Source: Eublepharis macularius
Lineage: Eukaryota; Chordata; Lepidosauria; Squamata; Eublepharidae
Reading direction: 5' to 3'
NCBI RefSeq assembly: GCF_028583425.1
Contig: NC_072807.1
Location: 37,825,001-37,889,000, forward strand
Length of the DNA: 64,000 nt
Translations under genes and position numbers: made by a program
In this document: positions 1-10,860 of the stretch, piece by piece
Position numbering within the stretch: position 1 is the first letter of the stretch
Layout: every line of letters begins with the position of its first letter
The notes under the pieces: generated by a model
The model's database searches: none
Told to the model about the DNA's origin: nothing
Seen by the model: the letters and a program-made list of their open reading frames with translations, nothing else

Positions 1-1209
1 CTATATTTATTCTATATTTAAAACTATTTAAAAAAATGTTTAAAAATTGTTATAATTGGTTTGTTGCATACAAAGTCTTTATTGGAGTACTGTAGTTCTC
101 TATATCCCTGTCGGGATTTTCCCCTCTTTTTTTATTACAGGTAGGTTTTTCCCAGGGTGCCTCTTAATTGTTAGCCTGTAATATTTTTGAGAGCATGCTT
201 GAGCCAAGTGGGAAAGGGAGCAGAAAGTAAACTGCTCGGTACGGCACTGAGAATTTGTAGAATATTTGAAGGGGAAGTTTTGGGAAGTGAGATGGGGATT
301 TCCAAAACCCCATCTCATAATTCCTCATAGGCCCCTGGCTTGTGAAATGTTCATGCCCCTACAACTCACAAAAGAGACTCTCAAATTTAATGGTATCTGG
401 CTCTCTATTTTTATCCAGCTCCACTCTTGGCATTTTGACAGCTACCTGTTCATTAAAACGTACACTCACCCTCTGTGGGCGGTTGGAATTATTTTGTAGG
501 GGAGGCTTATGGAGATGTGAAGCGTGTGCCATGCTTGGCTCGAGGTATCACAGAAGGTCAGATCCGGAGCCAGGAATAGAACTGAGGGATTCTGTCACCT
601 CTTCCCAGACTTTAACCAACAGATCTGTAAATTGCTTGGAGGACGCTGCAGGCTACCAGCGAGCAAACATGGGAAGTGTAGAAGGAATGCCTAAAAAGCT
701 ATCGAGATCTTTCTGTCTGTCTTTCTCTCTTTGGCTCGGGCTCTTTTCTGGGCAGACTTTCATCAGCCCTGGGCAACTGACAGAAGTGTCAAGAAAAGTT
801 GGGAGACTCGACATTTCTCAGCTTCTGCTGCCTGCTCTTCTTAATTACTGAGACGGCGTTAACAGCAGGTGGTGTCCCTGCACTGTAAGATGGCTTGGTT
901 TCTAATTGCGGAGTTTCAGAAGGAATGAAGTTGTCTTTGATATCCGCCCGCTATCCTTAAATCCCCGGAGATATGCCGAAAGGGACTTCAGTGTCCCTTC
1001 TTGGATCTGACCATCTTGCTGTTTATTTTGTTCCGGGTAGCCTCAGACGGGAAGGATGTGGGATGATTCCCTTCGTTCCTCGGCTCTCCTTGTTTCTGTG
1101 CCGCCATCTTCAGTCCTCTAAGTTTTCAGAAAGAAGTCAGATTTAAATACCTGTCAGCATCTTTGCCTTAGTGCCACCTCCTTGTGGGGCCTCTGGCATT
1201 TTGCTGCTC

Positions 1210-1335
1210 CCACCAGTATGGGAGCTATTGTGATGCAGCGGTTAGAGTGTCAGACGCGAACCTGGGAGATCCAGATTCAAATCCTTACTCTGCCGTGGGA
1301 TCTCAGTGGATGACTTTGGGCTAGCACTCGCTCTC
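1210..1335 (+). repeat. tRNA-derived SINE (family B), 5' part
   Basis: The copy begins with a degenerate tRNA-like head (gcagcggttagagtgtcaga, then a box B-like run ggttcaaatcc-type at 1273-1283) followed by 'ctctgccgtggga' and 'gactttgggctagcac'. The same order recurs in about ten copies in this window. It is truncated before the family's 3' tail. Confidence 0.6.
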
Positions 1336-1548
1336 GGCTTCATCTACTTTACTGGCTAATGCTTCAGAAAGTAGCTTTGTTCAGTTGTTAACAGCGAACA
1401 CATATGCCTCTTATACGTACATGCACACCTTTGTTTGTAAGAAAGAGCTAACTCCATCTTCACTTTATACCTAAAACCGAGGACCAGTGCCTGGATAAAT
1501 GTGGGAATTGAGTCCAGTGGCACTTTAGAGACCAACAAGATTTTCAGG

Positions 1549-1589
1549 GTGTCAACTTTCGAGAGTCAAGAGATCCCTTCTTCAGACAC
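1549..1589 (-). ncRNA. Hammerhead-ribozyme-like motif (repeat copy)
   Basis: Read on the minus strand: stem I GUGU, core CUGAAGA, one extra A, a partly paired stem II, GAAA, then GUUG and ACAC closing stem I. The GUGU/ACAC pair differs from other copies (GUAU/AUAC, GCAU/AUGC), which is a compensatory change. Both core boxes are intact, but GUUG breaks the usual self-complementary box. Confidence 0.5.
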
Positions 1590-1822
1590 GAGCAGGGATG
1601 GCGATCCCTCAGCCTTTATATCCCAGCCAGAGGCCGGTGGGATGTACAAGGGAGTGCATTGGGATATAAAGGCACAATGCAGCTTGATTAGACAAGAGAG
1701 ATATAGCAAAGGAAAATGTCAAGATGTCACTGCATTGTACCGTTAGACCTTTGCATCCTGACATTTTTCTTGCTACACCTTTTCTTTGGGATATAAAGAC
1801 TCGGGAATTTCCATTCCTACTC

Positions 1823-1862
1823 GTATCTGAAGAAGGGAGTTCTGACTCTCGAAAGCTTACTC
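1823..1862 (+). ncRNA. Hammerhead-ribozyme-like motif (repeat copy)
   Basis: Core CUGAAGA at 1827-1833, a single A, stem II GGGAGU/ACUCUC with a UCUG loop (six pairs, one G-U), GAAA at 1851-1854 and the self-complementary AGCU box. Stem I is weak here (GUAU against ACUC). The one-base insertion between CUGANGA and stem II is shared by every copy in the window. Confidence 0.5.
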
Positions 1863-1969
1863 CCTGAAAATCTTGTGGGTCGCTAAGGTGTCACCTAACT
1901 AAAATTCTGCTGTTCTACTGCAGACCAACATGGCCACCCTCCTGAAACTATCCTCATGGAGTTTAAATC

Positions 1970-2490
1970 GCACGTTTATTTATTTTTATTTTATTTTATG
2001 TCATTTATAGTCTGCTTTTCTCGCTGAGACTCAAGGCGGATTACATAGTGTGAGATCAGTACAATCAGTAGCAAGGACATTTCCATACAGTGTCAAGGAC
2101 ATTCCTATGAACAATGTCATAGGGTAAATAGATACAAGTTTACAAAGGCATAGCGTTAGCGAGGATCCAATACAGAGTTGAAGAAATGCTGAAACAGAAC
2201 ATAATTAATTCTAGGTCTGACGTAGACAACATGAAGCACAAGCAGTATATACGAGTAAATATTTAAAGCAACTGATAATATGCAAGGCAACATAGTGGTG
2301 AAGTCTGTGGTCCCTAACTCATTAGCAAAGCATCTCAGACCCCCTCCCTACAATACCACCCTCCTATCTGAGTAAAAAACCTTTTGAATAATTCGGTTTT
2401 GCATCGTTTGCAGAAGGCCAGGAGAGTCTGGTATACATGCATCAAATGTAGTATGAGAATTACCCAATGCATATATAAAGAAAATGGTAT
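1970..2490 (-). mobile_element. CR1/L2-like LINE 3' fragment
   Basis: The region starts with an A/T-rich tail-like tract (tttatttatttttatttta) and continues with sequence that resembles the 'tctcgctgagactcaaggcgg...' LINE 3'-end repeat common in squamates; a second copy lies at 22360-22560. No open reverse transcriptase frame remains. The family name is tentative. Confidence 0.4.
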
Positions 2491-3514
2491 GCGTGTTCAC
2501 CATAACTTGTGAACAAAGGCATTGTGTCCTGTGTTTGTGGCGCATGTGTGTGTGTGTGTTACATCCATTTTTTAAAAAACAAATTGCTGAGTGAAAGCCT
2601 GGTAAGAAGGTCCATTTCCCCAGTTCCTTCCTGCATGCAGCGTCTTAAAATAGAAGCCCTGGAAGAAAACAAACCAAGCCAATAAGCCAAATCTCATTTT
2701 GTTGTTCATAAATGCTGGCAAGAGCTAGCGGTCTCAATGCACAAATCCAATAAACGCTCATCTTTACTTGACATATTTCTGTCAGGTTTATTCATTTTTA
2801 CTGGAGGGGGGGGGAAAGAGTTTTCATATAACTGTTAAATATTTCCTTGCTGGCTGCTGGGATATGTGCTTTTGAAAGAAGAGAAAAGCTTCTTTATGAT
2901 AAATGATAACTACACAAACCATTTTAAAGATCAGGGGTTGTAAGAACAGGGTATTCATTCGTTCGCACTCGGGAATACAGATAGCAACAGACACTTCTCT
3001 TTTTTTTGCAGAGCTTTGAGTAATGCGTTGTTTCCTGCAACTGAGACTTCATATGCCTTGCTATGCTCTAGAAATTTGGATGCATGTGCTGCTTTTTTAA
3101 AAAATGTGGTGGCTGAGTAATGCCTCTCCATCCTGTGGCAAAATGAATGCCTCTGGGTTTTAGTTTTGATTACAGAAACTGAATCAAGGATGCAGTATTT
3201 TTTTTTTTTTTTGCTTCTCACATGGCTTCTGCCATCTGACCAAGCAGCCTGCCCTCGGACAAACTTTGTGCACATCCCAGCCTGTGGGGTGTTCAGTGCT
3301 CAAATTATGAATGGGGGGGCAGGATCCCCCAGTCCTCCACGTTTCGTGGCAGCGTTCCAGTGATAGTTTTTATGGCTACGTGGGCAGGACTCTCATGACT
3401 GATCTTGTGGATTTGGTTAAACAGCCCTTGCCTTTCCACCCTATAATTCAACCAGTGGGATCACTGCCACACCAGTGGAGTCAAGATGCAGTGATGTAGT
3501 GCTACCAGCAGCAC

Positions 3515-3850
3515 ATCTGTCCGCCCATCTGTCCATCCATCTGTCTGCCTGCCAGTTTCTGTCGTCTGTCCATTCATTCATCTCTCTCTCTCTCCATCCA
3601 TCCATCCATCCATCCATCCATCCATCCATCCATCCATCCATCCATCCATCCATCCATCCATCCATCCATCCATCTCTCTCTCTCTACATCTTACTGTCTT
3701 TTCTGTCTGTCCACCGACCCACCCATATATCCGTCTCTCTCTCCCTCCCTCCCTCCCTCCCTCCCTCCCTCCCTCCATCCATCCATCCATCTCTCTCTAC
3801 ATCTGACTGTCTTTTCTGTCTGTCCACCCACCCACCCATATATCCCTCTC
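3515..3850. repeat. Compound simple repeat: (CATC)n, (CTCC)n, (TC)n with tandem duplication
   Basis: A CATC tetranucleotide tract covers about 3594-3674 and a CTCC tract about 3740-3776. A block starting 'catctctctctctacatct' and including 'actgtcttttctgtctgtcc' occurs at about 3671-3735 and again at about 3788-3850, so a unit of roughly 115 bp was duplicated around the tetranucleotide tracts. The repetitive His-Pro-Ser-Ile and Met-Asp-Gly-Trp reading frames here are artefacts of the tetranucleotide. Confidence 0.9.
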
Positions 3851-3869
3851 TCTCTGTACCTACCTATGT

Positions 3870-4640
3870 CAGTTATACTCTGTCTTTCCCCCCAAAGAGG
3901 CTTACGTTATTCTTCTCTCCTCTGTTTTACCTGTGAGGTCGGTTAGGGCAGCCAACAACATTTGACCGATATACCACAAGACTGTCCCCGGTACAGACAG
4001 AATAACAGAAGCGGGAAAACCCGCCCAGGAAATACAAAAGTAACAATCAAGCACACAATCCATGAGTAAAGTGCAATATGCTCATATATTCATACAAAAC
4101 TTATACAAATTTCTTCACCTACAGTTCGTAAACATTCATATGACCATGTCTAAACACTTTAAATATGAGTGTCTCTGGTCAGCGTCACCCTCCAGGTTTT
4201 GTGAATGAACTGTGACATACACGGTGGACGATCTGTTTGCCCCCAAGGAAGTCCACAAGACGAAAATCTGTGTGAGTGATAGCCGGCCCCAGTTTGGGCA
4301 TAGCATTCGAACCTCCACCTTCTCGCCAAATCACCTGTTGAAGAAAGAAAAAGAAGACACTCACTAATGAAAGGAATTAGGAACTTAGCTTGATTTGGTC
4401 CCGGAGTCTCTCTGAGCAGGACTCATGCCAGAGGATGGATTGTTTATTATAGTGATTATATATTTAAAGTGTTTAGACACGGTCATATGAACGTTTATGA
4501 ATTGTAGGTGGAGAAATATGTATAAGTTTTGTAACAACATTTGACCAGCTTTCATGGCAGAGCGGGGATTTGAACTTGGGCCTGCCTCTCAAATTCTAGC
4601 CCATCCCTCTGAGCGCCGCACTATGCTGGCCCGTGGAGTC
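3870..4640 (-). repeat. SINE family B, split by a 565-bp insertion
   Basis: The 3' half (3870-3953, complement of the 'agcctctttggggggaaag' tail) and the tRNA-like head (4547-4635, 'ggggatttgaacttgggcctg' complement) are separated by an insertion at 3968-4532. A 14-base sequence, aacaacatttgacc, flanks the insertion at 3954-3967 and 4533-4546. Confidence 0.7.
3968..4532. mobile_element. Unnamed 565-bp insertion with inverted arms and 14-bp TSD
   Basis: The element is bounded by a perfect 14-base target-site duplication. Inside, an arm at 4094-4165 (acaaaacttatacaaattt onward) is repeated in inverted orientation at 4460-4533 with only a few mismatches; the right arm ends at the insertion edge and the left arm is preceded by about 126 bp of single-copy sequence. 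TSD length suggests target-primed retrotransposition rather than a cut-and-paste transposon. No coding capacity is visible. A Penelope-like origin is possible but unproven. Confidence 0.6.
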
Positions 4641-5654
4641 CCCCTTGCTGAAGAGAGATGCATCGTTGTTTTGCTGTGGCAGATTTGGAACGGCAGGTCT
4701 GTCTAGTCGCCAATACTGTTTCCCACCATGGACAGTCAGATGGTTCCAGGGAGCCCACAGGCAGCACGTGAGTGCAATGGCCTTCTCCCACCGATCACCC
4801 CACCCGTGGAGGTACACTGTGTCTGAACATGGAAGTTCCATTTAGCCATCCATGATTTAGCAGCCATTGACGAACTCCTGGCAAGGCCACCCATCGTAAG
4901 TCCAAGGGGAGCTGCCTCCCTGGGCTGCAGTCTGAAAACTCCTGTCTTAACATCCATCGAGAAACGTAGCAGGTTGCCTCTCCTTGGATGCCGCTGTTTT
5001 GTTTCCAGGTATTGGCTATGTGATCCTTTCTGCTTGTGTGGGATTAAAGTGGACCGTGGATCTATATTTCACATTAAGAGTGTCAGATACAGACCGCTGT
5101 GTCTGGGGGTGCCCGTCGTTCTGCCGAGGCCTAACCGATCTTGATGCTGACAACTCTGTCTGAAATGCATTTTCCTCCTAGCTGCTTCTCTCTCCCTTGC
5201 AGCCGAGGCGGGTATTGATTTTTATTGCACATCCCGCTGCTCAATCTAGGGAGGCAAGAGACTTCCAGACACTGTATTTGACAAGCCCTGAATGCTGCAT
5301 GCATGTTGCCAACTTGCTCTTGTCGCGTGGGGCTCCCTCTGTAACGGGGCTCACGGGAAAGGCTCCATCGCCGGAGGCTGAAACTCAGTTTGGGGCTTAT
5401 TAGAGCGTTTGTACAGAATTGTTTGGACTGTAGGTCGTCATCAGAGATGCATTTTAAAAAGGGCAGATAAGCAGATGCCAGTGAGAAATCTCCTCTGCTA
5501 GTCAGGTGCCCAGGTCCGAGCGCTTGAGAGCTTCAGTTCCCTGCAGCGAGAGAACTAGCAAATATCTCTAACCAGGGGAGAGGGAGAGAGTCAGGTAGGA
5601 GACGAGCAAAAAGACTGGGCAAGCAGAGGGAAAACGGAACAGCTTCTCATCATG

Positions 5655-5988
5655 AGGATTAATAAGAAGAAGAAGAATAACATTCAATTTATATACCACC
5701 CTTCAAGACAACTTAATGCCCACTCAGAGTGGTTTACAAAGTATGTCATTATTATCCCCACAAGAACATGCACCCTGTGAGGTGGGTGGGGCTGAGGGCC
5801 AAGCTACAAGTGACGAATGACACTTGAACGGCAAGTGGATTGAGTGGAAGGCAAGTGAACAGGGATAAATACACTTGCTGTTCAAGTGTCATTCGTCACT
5901 TGTAGCTTGGCCCTGAGTGGGGAATCAAACCCAGTTCTCCAGATTAGAGTCCCATGCTCTTGACCACTACACCAAACTGGCTCTTGAG
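5655..5988 (-). repeat. tRNA-derived SINE (family A) with nested MITE
   Basis: Minus-strand order is head (tggtgtagtggtcaagagca), box B region (tttgattccccac), mid part, then 'agttgtcttgaagggtggta' and a short GAA/ATT tail at 5665-5685. It is interrupted by the palindromic MITE at 5796-5913 and lacks about 70 bp of the usual middle at the insertion point. Confidence 0.75.
5796..5913. mobile_element. MITE family A, copy 1 (118 bp, PIF/Harbinger-like)
   Basis: The element is nearly a full palindrome: it begins GGGCCAAGCTACAAGTGA and ends with the complement, TCACTTGTAGCTTGGCCC. It is flanked by TGA on both sides (5793-5795, 5914-5916). Copy 2 at 13244-13361 has the same 118-bp length in the opposite orientation. 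Three-base TNA duplications fit PIF/Harbinger-type transposition. Confidence 0.75.
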
Positions 5989-6246
5989 GATTGCCTAACC
6001 TGTGCAATAGTAGCAGGCCTTGGAGGGATAGAGTGGCTAATACTGCAGGACTGGTTTGCTGGTATCATTCTGTTCTGAAGATCAGAAGAATGCTGGCATC
6101 TTAGTTTGAATGGAATTTGGGACTGTTTAATTTGCAGGGAGATGTATGAATAAAGTGGGGGACATGATAGAAGTCTGTAACATAGTGCAGAGAGACTTGA
6201 TAGATACTTATATCAATGCTGCATAGGCCACTTTGGGGTACGTTGT

Positions 6247-6460
6247 TCTTTATTTGCTTCGTTTGTGACCTTCCTTTCTCCCCAAAGCAGCTTATGTTGC
6301 TCTTCTCTCCTCCGTTTTATCCTCACAACAACCTTGAGGGGTAGGTCAGACTGAGTGTGTGTCACCCAGCAGGCTTCCATGGCAGAATCGGGATTTGAAC
6401 CTGGGTCTCCCAGATCCTAGTCTGGACATTAGACCTCCTAAATAGGGGCTTAGGAGTCTT
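6247..6460 (-). repeat. SINE family B
   Basis: The complement reads from a tRNA-like head (gggagacccaggttcaaatc) through 'gccatggaagcctgctgggt' to 'gaggataaaacggaggagag' and the tail 'ctttggggagaaaggaaggt'. It is one of the better preserved copies. A short duplicated phrase about a 'gggg cttag gagtctt' follows at 6445-6470 and again near 6655-6680. Confidence 0.7.
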
Positions 6461-6806
6461 ATCTCACTACATAGTGAGATAAATTTTGCTGCCAGTTTTA
6501 AGTTGCTTTTATTTTTTGTATATTGTATTGTGTTTTAATCGGGTTGTGATCCGCTCTAAGCCTGCATTGCGGGGAGAGCGGACTATAAGTCTAACAAACA
6601 AACAAACGAGTCTCATCTCATTAATTTGGGCAATGGACCCCCTGAATAGGGGCTGAATAGGGGCATAGGGGTCTTTTCTCACTACAGACACTAATTTATG
6701 CTGTAATCCAGCTGCATTGTCCCTTTGCATCCTGACTCCCTTCTTTGCAACAGCCCTCCCACCTTTCAAATGAGATATAATGGCTCAGCGACTTCTGTTC
6801 CTACTT

Positions 6807-6846
6807 GTATCTGACGAAGGGAGCTTCGATTCTTGAAAGTTTATAC
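6807..6846 (+). ncRNA. Hammerhead-ribozyme-like motif (repeat copy)
   Basis: Stem I is GUAU/AUAC, the core is CUGACGA at 6811-6817, one A follows, stem II is a weak GGGAGC/AUUCUU pairing, and GAAA lies at 6835-6838 followed by GUUU. It sits at the start of a repeat whose tail runs to about 6910 (gattggtctctaagattcta). Confidence 0.45.
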
Positions 6847-7308
6847 CTTGAAGAGCTGATTGGTCTCTAAGATTCTACTGGCCTCGAATCTTGGTGTTGT
6901 GTGGACCAGCACAGCTACTCACCTGAAACAGATCCTAGCCTGACACACTAACCACTATGCCACACCACACCATCCAATTCGCTGAGGGCGGGGGGAGGTT
7001 GAAGGAACCAATTACAAAGTAGCCGGTGATTATTGCAGTCGAAGGATGCCCTTGACATCATGTTGAGTTGAAGCAATTTTTTAATGAATCACCTCTTTAA
7101 AGAGACATATTGGAGGCTGGAAGCACGCTTTGGAGTAGGAAACAACAGAAGGAAGATTAAATGTCAGCTCTGGGTAATGTTGATTCAGTTTTGTTCGTTT
7201 AAAATTCAACCGCATTTTAGACCTTTTGATGTTAAAACCAAAGAGGGCAAGCAGGCAGACTAAGGGAGAGTTCCCCCACTGAAAGGGCTATACAAATGCT
7301 CAACGTGA

Positions 7309-7539
<231 letters not shown>

Positions 7540-7999
7540 TAGAATGCCTGTTCAGCTGCGTTTTGCCATGCCGGTCGATTGATGATGATTCCGATATTAC
7601 CGGTCAACTTCTAATTTATTAATATTGGTTCCAATCAAATATTCATTGGGATCGAGAATGTGTTTCTGTGTATGGCAGTTTGCCTTTTTAACTGCATGAC
7701 GCTTTTGTCTAAAAACAATGCTAGGTTTGTCCACTTTTCTCTTCCGGCATTGCTTACCCCATGCTGTAACCTTTGGCCCATTTGCAAGCAACATTTGAAA
7801 TTCCCACTTGTACATGTTTACTTTACCTTCATTGGAAACGCCATTTGCTAATGAGGTTTCGCTTCTTGAATGGGGTTGGCTACTCTGGCAGTAAACTCTA
7901 GGTTTCCCTTTTAGTAGATGATAGCTTGCTGTTTATGACTTTGATCATGAAAACAGTAATTAAGAAGAAGAAGAAGAAGAGGAGGAATGGTGTTGGCTT

Positions 8000-8410
8000 T
8001 GTGGCATAGTGGTTAGGGTATCAGACAACGACAGGTGGGAGACAGGTTAAATCCCTGCTCAAACCATAAAGCTTTGCTAGGTGACCTAATGCAGTCTCAG
8101 CCAGTTTAGTGTAGTGGTTAAGAGCAGCAGGACTCTAATCTGGAGAACCAGGTTTGATTCCCCACTCCTCCGCTTGAAGCTAGCTGGGTGACCTTGAGTC
8201 AGTCGCAGCTCTTCCAGAGCTCTCTCAGTCCCACCCACCTCAAAGGGTGATTGTCATAAGGATAATAATACCACACTTTGTAAACTGCTCTTGAGTGGGC
8301 ATTAAGTTGTCCCGAAGGGTGGTATATACATTGAATGTTATTATTATTATATTATTATAAGCCAGTTCATAGGGTGTTTGTGAGGATGAAGCTATATACT
8401 AACAAGAATG
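8000..8410 (+). repeat. SINE family B interrupted by SINE family A
   Basis: A family B head (tagtggttagggtatcagac at about 8018) breaks off near 8098 and resumes near 8360 with 'agccagttcatagggtgttt'. The inserted family A copy (8099-8359) has its tRNA-like head 'gtgtagtggttaagagcagc', box B 'ggtttgattcccc', and tail 'gggtggtatatacattgaat' followed by ATT repeats. The phrase agccagtt occurs at both edges, 8099-8106 and 8360-8367, as a likely target duplication overlapping the SINE's own first bases. Confidence 0.7.
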
Positions 8411-8411
8411 T

Positions 8412-8510
<99 letters not shown>
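8412..8510 (+). repeat. (GATA)n microsatellite, about 25 uninterrupted units
   Basis: An uninterrupted GATA tetranucleotide array of about 99 bp follows the 3' end of the SINE pair. Its purity suggests it is polymorphic. GATA arrays are known to be amplified on reptile sex chromosomes; this short intronic array is not evidence of sex linkage. Confidence 0.95.
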
Positions 8511-8811
8511 CAGCACATATTCTACGTATAAATGATGTCCATTGTATGTGCATGTATAAATCCTATGATCAATTCCAGTTAATCTCCAATCCTACTGGAG
8601 GAAGCGAAGGATTAAAAATGCTTGCTAAAACAAAAATGAATGGAAAATGAACATTAAATAAGGTTCTTTCCATTTAATTTCTGCTTAAGTCAATAGTCGG
8701 ATGGATGGATGGATCACACTGCTATCTCCAAGTGATAATTGATCACAACCATTTAGAATTTAATTGCATTCTGTAGCAGTAAACTAACCTGAAGGGTTTT
8801 AGGAACCTGAC

Positions 8812-9015
8812 TTGGGGAGGGGCCGTGACTCAGTGGTGCAGCATCTGCTTTGGCTGCTGAGTGTCCCGGGTTCAATCCCTGGCATGTCCTCTCAAAGGCA
8901 TCAGGATAGCGGGTGATTGTAAGTGCTTGACCTTGGAGATCCACTGCCAATCAAAGGAGACAGGACTGACCTTGATAGCCCTACAGTCTGATTCAGCAGA
9001 AAGCAGCTTTGGGTT
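8812..9015 (+). repeat. tRNA-derived SINE (family C)
   Basis: The head is a clear tRNA-like promoter (ggggccgtgactcagtggtg, then box B-like gggttcaatccctgg), followed by a body ending 'agtctgattcagcagaaagc'. A second copy in reverse lies at 35945-36130. The A and B boxes show the Pol III-derived origin; this is not a functional tRNA gene. Confidence 0.7.
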
Positions 9016-9624
9016 CTTTGTCCCTTGCATGCACCTCTCTGTTTTCGTTCCAGATCTTTAAACATTGGACTGTTCTTTGATCCGTCGGTCGGACGAGCAT
9101 TTTCTGATAGGTCAAGTATCAGAACTTTAGCCTAGGCTTAATGGCTCCAAAGAATCCCAGTGGATTGTGCAAAGTGTGCTCTGTGTAACCGTCAGCATTC
9201 TGCCCCATCCTTTCTAACAGAGGATCAAGCCAGGAGCCTGAAATCCATTCCTGAAAGATGAAATCCTCTTTGCCTAGCATTTCCCCCTCCCCTCCCCTGT
9301 TCTCATTGGTGTTGCTTTTCAGCTCCTAGTTCTCCGTAGCGGGTCTGTCGGATACGTTGCGCTAGGCTGGCGAAGAAATTGTGGCTAATCGGGCGAACGC
9401 TGACAGCAGTCATGCTCACCTTTGGTAATTATGATTAGTAATTCTGGCAGGCTGCTTGGAGGGAAAACAGCTGTTGGGCATCCTCAGTTTGATACGGCTA
9501 TTTGCATGGTGAAAAGGGAGAGATGGTGGCGAGCAAGAATATAGCAGGCATCTGAGCACACCAGACCACCAGAGCAATGACGATTCATCTGGATGTTGAT
9601 ACTAAAGGAGCAAGTGTGGGGGTG

Positions 9625-9745
9625 TGGTCAAAGTTGGGCTTGGACCCGCCAGCGATGGCTTCAAATCCCTGCACAGTTATGCAGTTCACTGTCTCTCAGC
9701 CTTACCTACTTCGCAAGGCTGTTTTGAGGAAAGGAGAACCATGTA
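9625..9745 (+). repeat. SINE family B, partial
   Basis: The segment 'tggcttcaaatccctgcac' to 'tctctcagccttacctactt' and 'aaggctgttttgaggaaagg' follows the family B middle. Head and tail are eroded. Confidence 0.5.
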
Positions 9746-10659
9746 AGTTTCTTGGGGAAGACCTGGATAAAAAAGTGATAGATGTTATGCATTATATGAA
9801 TTACTTCCCATTTCCTACCAAGAATGCTGGTGCAAGCGTGAGACCCCACCAGAGACAGACTGCACTGGAGGCTGGTGGAATTTACATCAGCGGCATCCCG
9901 TTTTATCCTTGCCAACCACCTTGCTTGGTAGATTAGGCTGAGAGAGGGTACCTGGCCTGGGGATGCCCAGTGAGCTTTATGGCTCCCCTTCGGACACACT
10001 AGCCTCTACACCGTGCTGGCACGTGCATTTCTGGACTTCTGTTGTTCCTTGTTCCACATGGGAATGTTCCTGCAGGACAGAACATGCAAGATACAGTATG
10101 CACGTTCTCACTGCAAGTTTTTGCATCACGCTTTGGATTGATTTAATCAAAAGCTGATTCAAGTCCCCTGGGGGAGAAATTCCCTCAGCTGCAACTGAAT
10201 TAAGTCTGTGTGAATGTCTCAGGGGCTGTCTGATGATTTAGAATTAGACAAATTGGTTGGTTCTTCCTTCTTTCTTAAGAAAATCTCTTGCTGGTGTCCC
10301 GGAATTTGGAATATTGACTCAACCTTAGCCTATCTTCTTGAACTCCTCTGTTCTTAACTGTCGGGATCTCTTATCGCAGCCCTTCTCTCATCGTACCATT
10401 GTCAAAATCTCAGAAGTATGAAGTGTTCATCTATCTTTTAATATTTGTATAGAAGACAGAATAGGAGTAGGTTCAACTTTTCTCGGTCAAACATGTCAAA
10501 CAAAACTCAAAGTTTTGCTCCGGTCATCCCATCGCCGTGAGGTATTTTCCTTCCAATGTGCAGAATGCTTCTGGGTCAGGAAGCTCACGTCATATGGCTC
10601 TAGCACTGTACCAGCTTCTGCTTTCTGTGGTTTTGAAAAATACAATCGGCCGGGTCGGA

Positions 10660-10860
10660 TGCTGTAGAGTAGCAGGATTTGAGTCCAGAGGCACCTTAGA
10701 GACCAACAAGATTTTCCGGGTATGAGCTTTCAAAGGATTCCTACTTGTTTCTGAAGAAGGGAGCTCTGTCTTTTGAACACTCATACTCTGAAAATCTTGT
10801 TGGTCTCTGAGGTGCCCCTGGACTCAAATCCTGTTGTTCTACTGCAGACCAACACAACTA
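10660..10860. mobile_element. Penelope-like repeat, inverted arms, degenerate hammerhead-like core
   Basis: The left arm (10668-10735, minus sense) and right arm (10745-10860, plus) carry the complementary phrases 'gaccaacaagattttccggg' and 'ctgaaaatcttgttggtctc'. In the right arm the core starts CTGAAGA at 10751 but GAAA has become GAAC, so it is probably inactive. The tail ends 'ctactgcagaccaacacaac'. Confidence 0.5.

Larger units (their letters stand above)
1500..1925. mobile_element. Penelope-like repeat with two inverted hammerhead-like arms
   Basis: The left arm (about 1508-1590, reading on the minus strand) and right arm (about 1815-1925, plus strand) are inverted relative to each other and both carry the motif tail 'gaccaacaagattttcagg' or its complement. 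The right arm continues into the common tail ending 'tctactgcagaccaacatgg'. The spacer holds a second imperfect inverted repeat built on 'gggatataaag' (1669-1677 and 1790-1798). Assignment to Penelope-like elements is inference from the hammerhead-like cores and variable inverted arms. Confidence 0.5.

Noticed and set aside
342-851. A 169-codon frame near the window start
   Set aside because: No conserved motif, no matching splice phase with the ENTREP2 exon at 7399, and composition like neighbouring intron.
3475-3936. A 153-codon frame rich in His-Pro-Ser-Ile repeats and the opposite Met-Asp-Gly-Trp frames
   Set aside because: They are translations of a CATC tetranucleotide array; no splice sites, start context or homology.
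5203-5403. Possible ENTREP2 exon after the acceptor-like ctctcccttgcag
   Set aside because: The reading frame lacks the hydrophobic family sequence expected before the cysteine-rich exon and has no convincing donor.
8412-8510. CRISPR-like direct repeats
   Set aside because: A continuous tetranucleotide array with no spacers, in a vertebrate genome.
8812-8895. tRNA gene (A and B box present)
   Set aside because: No complete cloverleaf; the sequence continues as a SINE body and recurs at 35945-36130. The same applies to other tRNA-like SINE heads.
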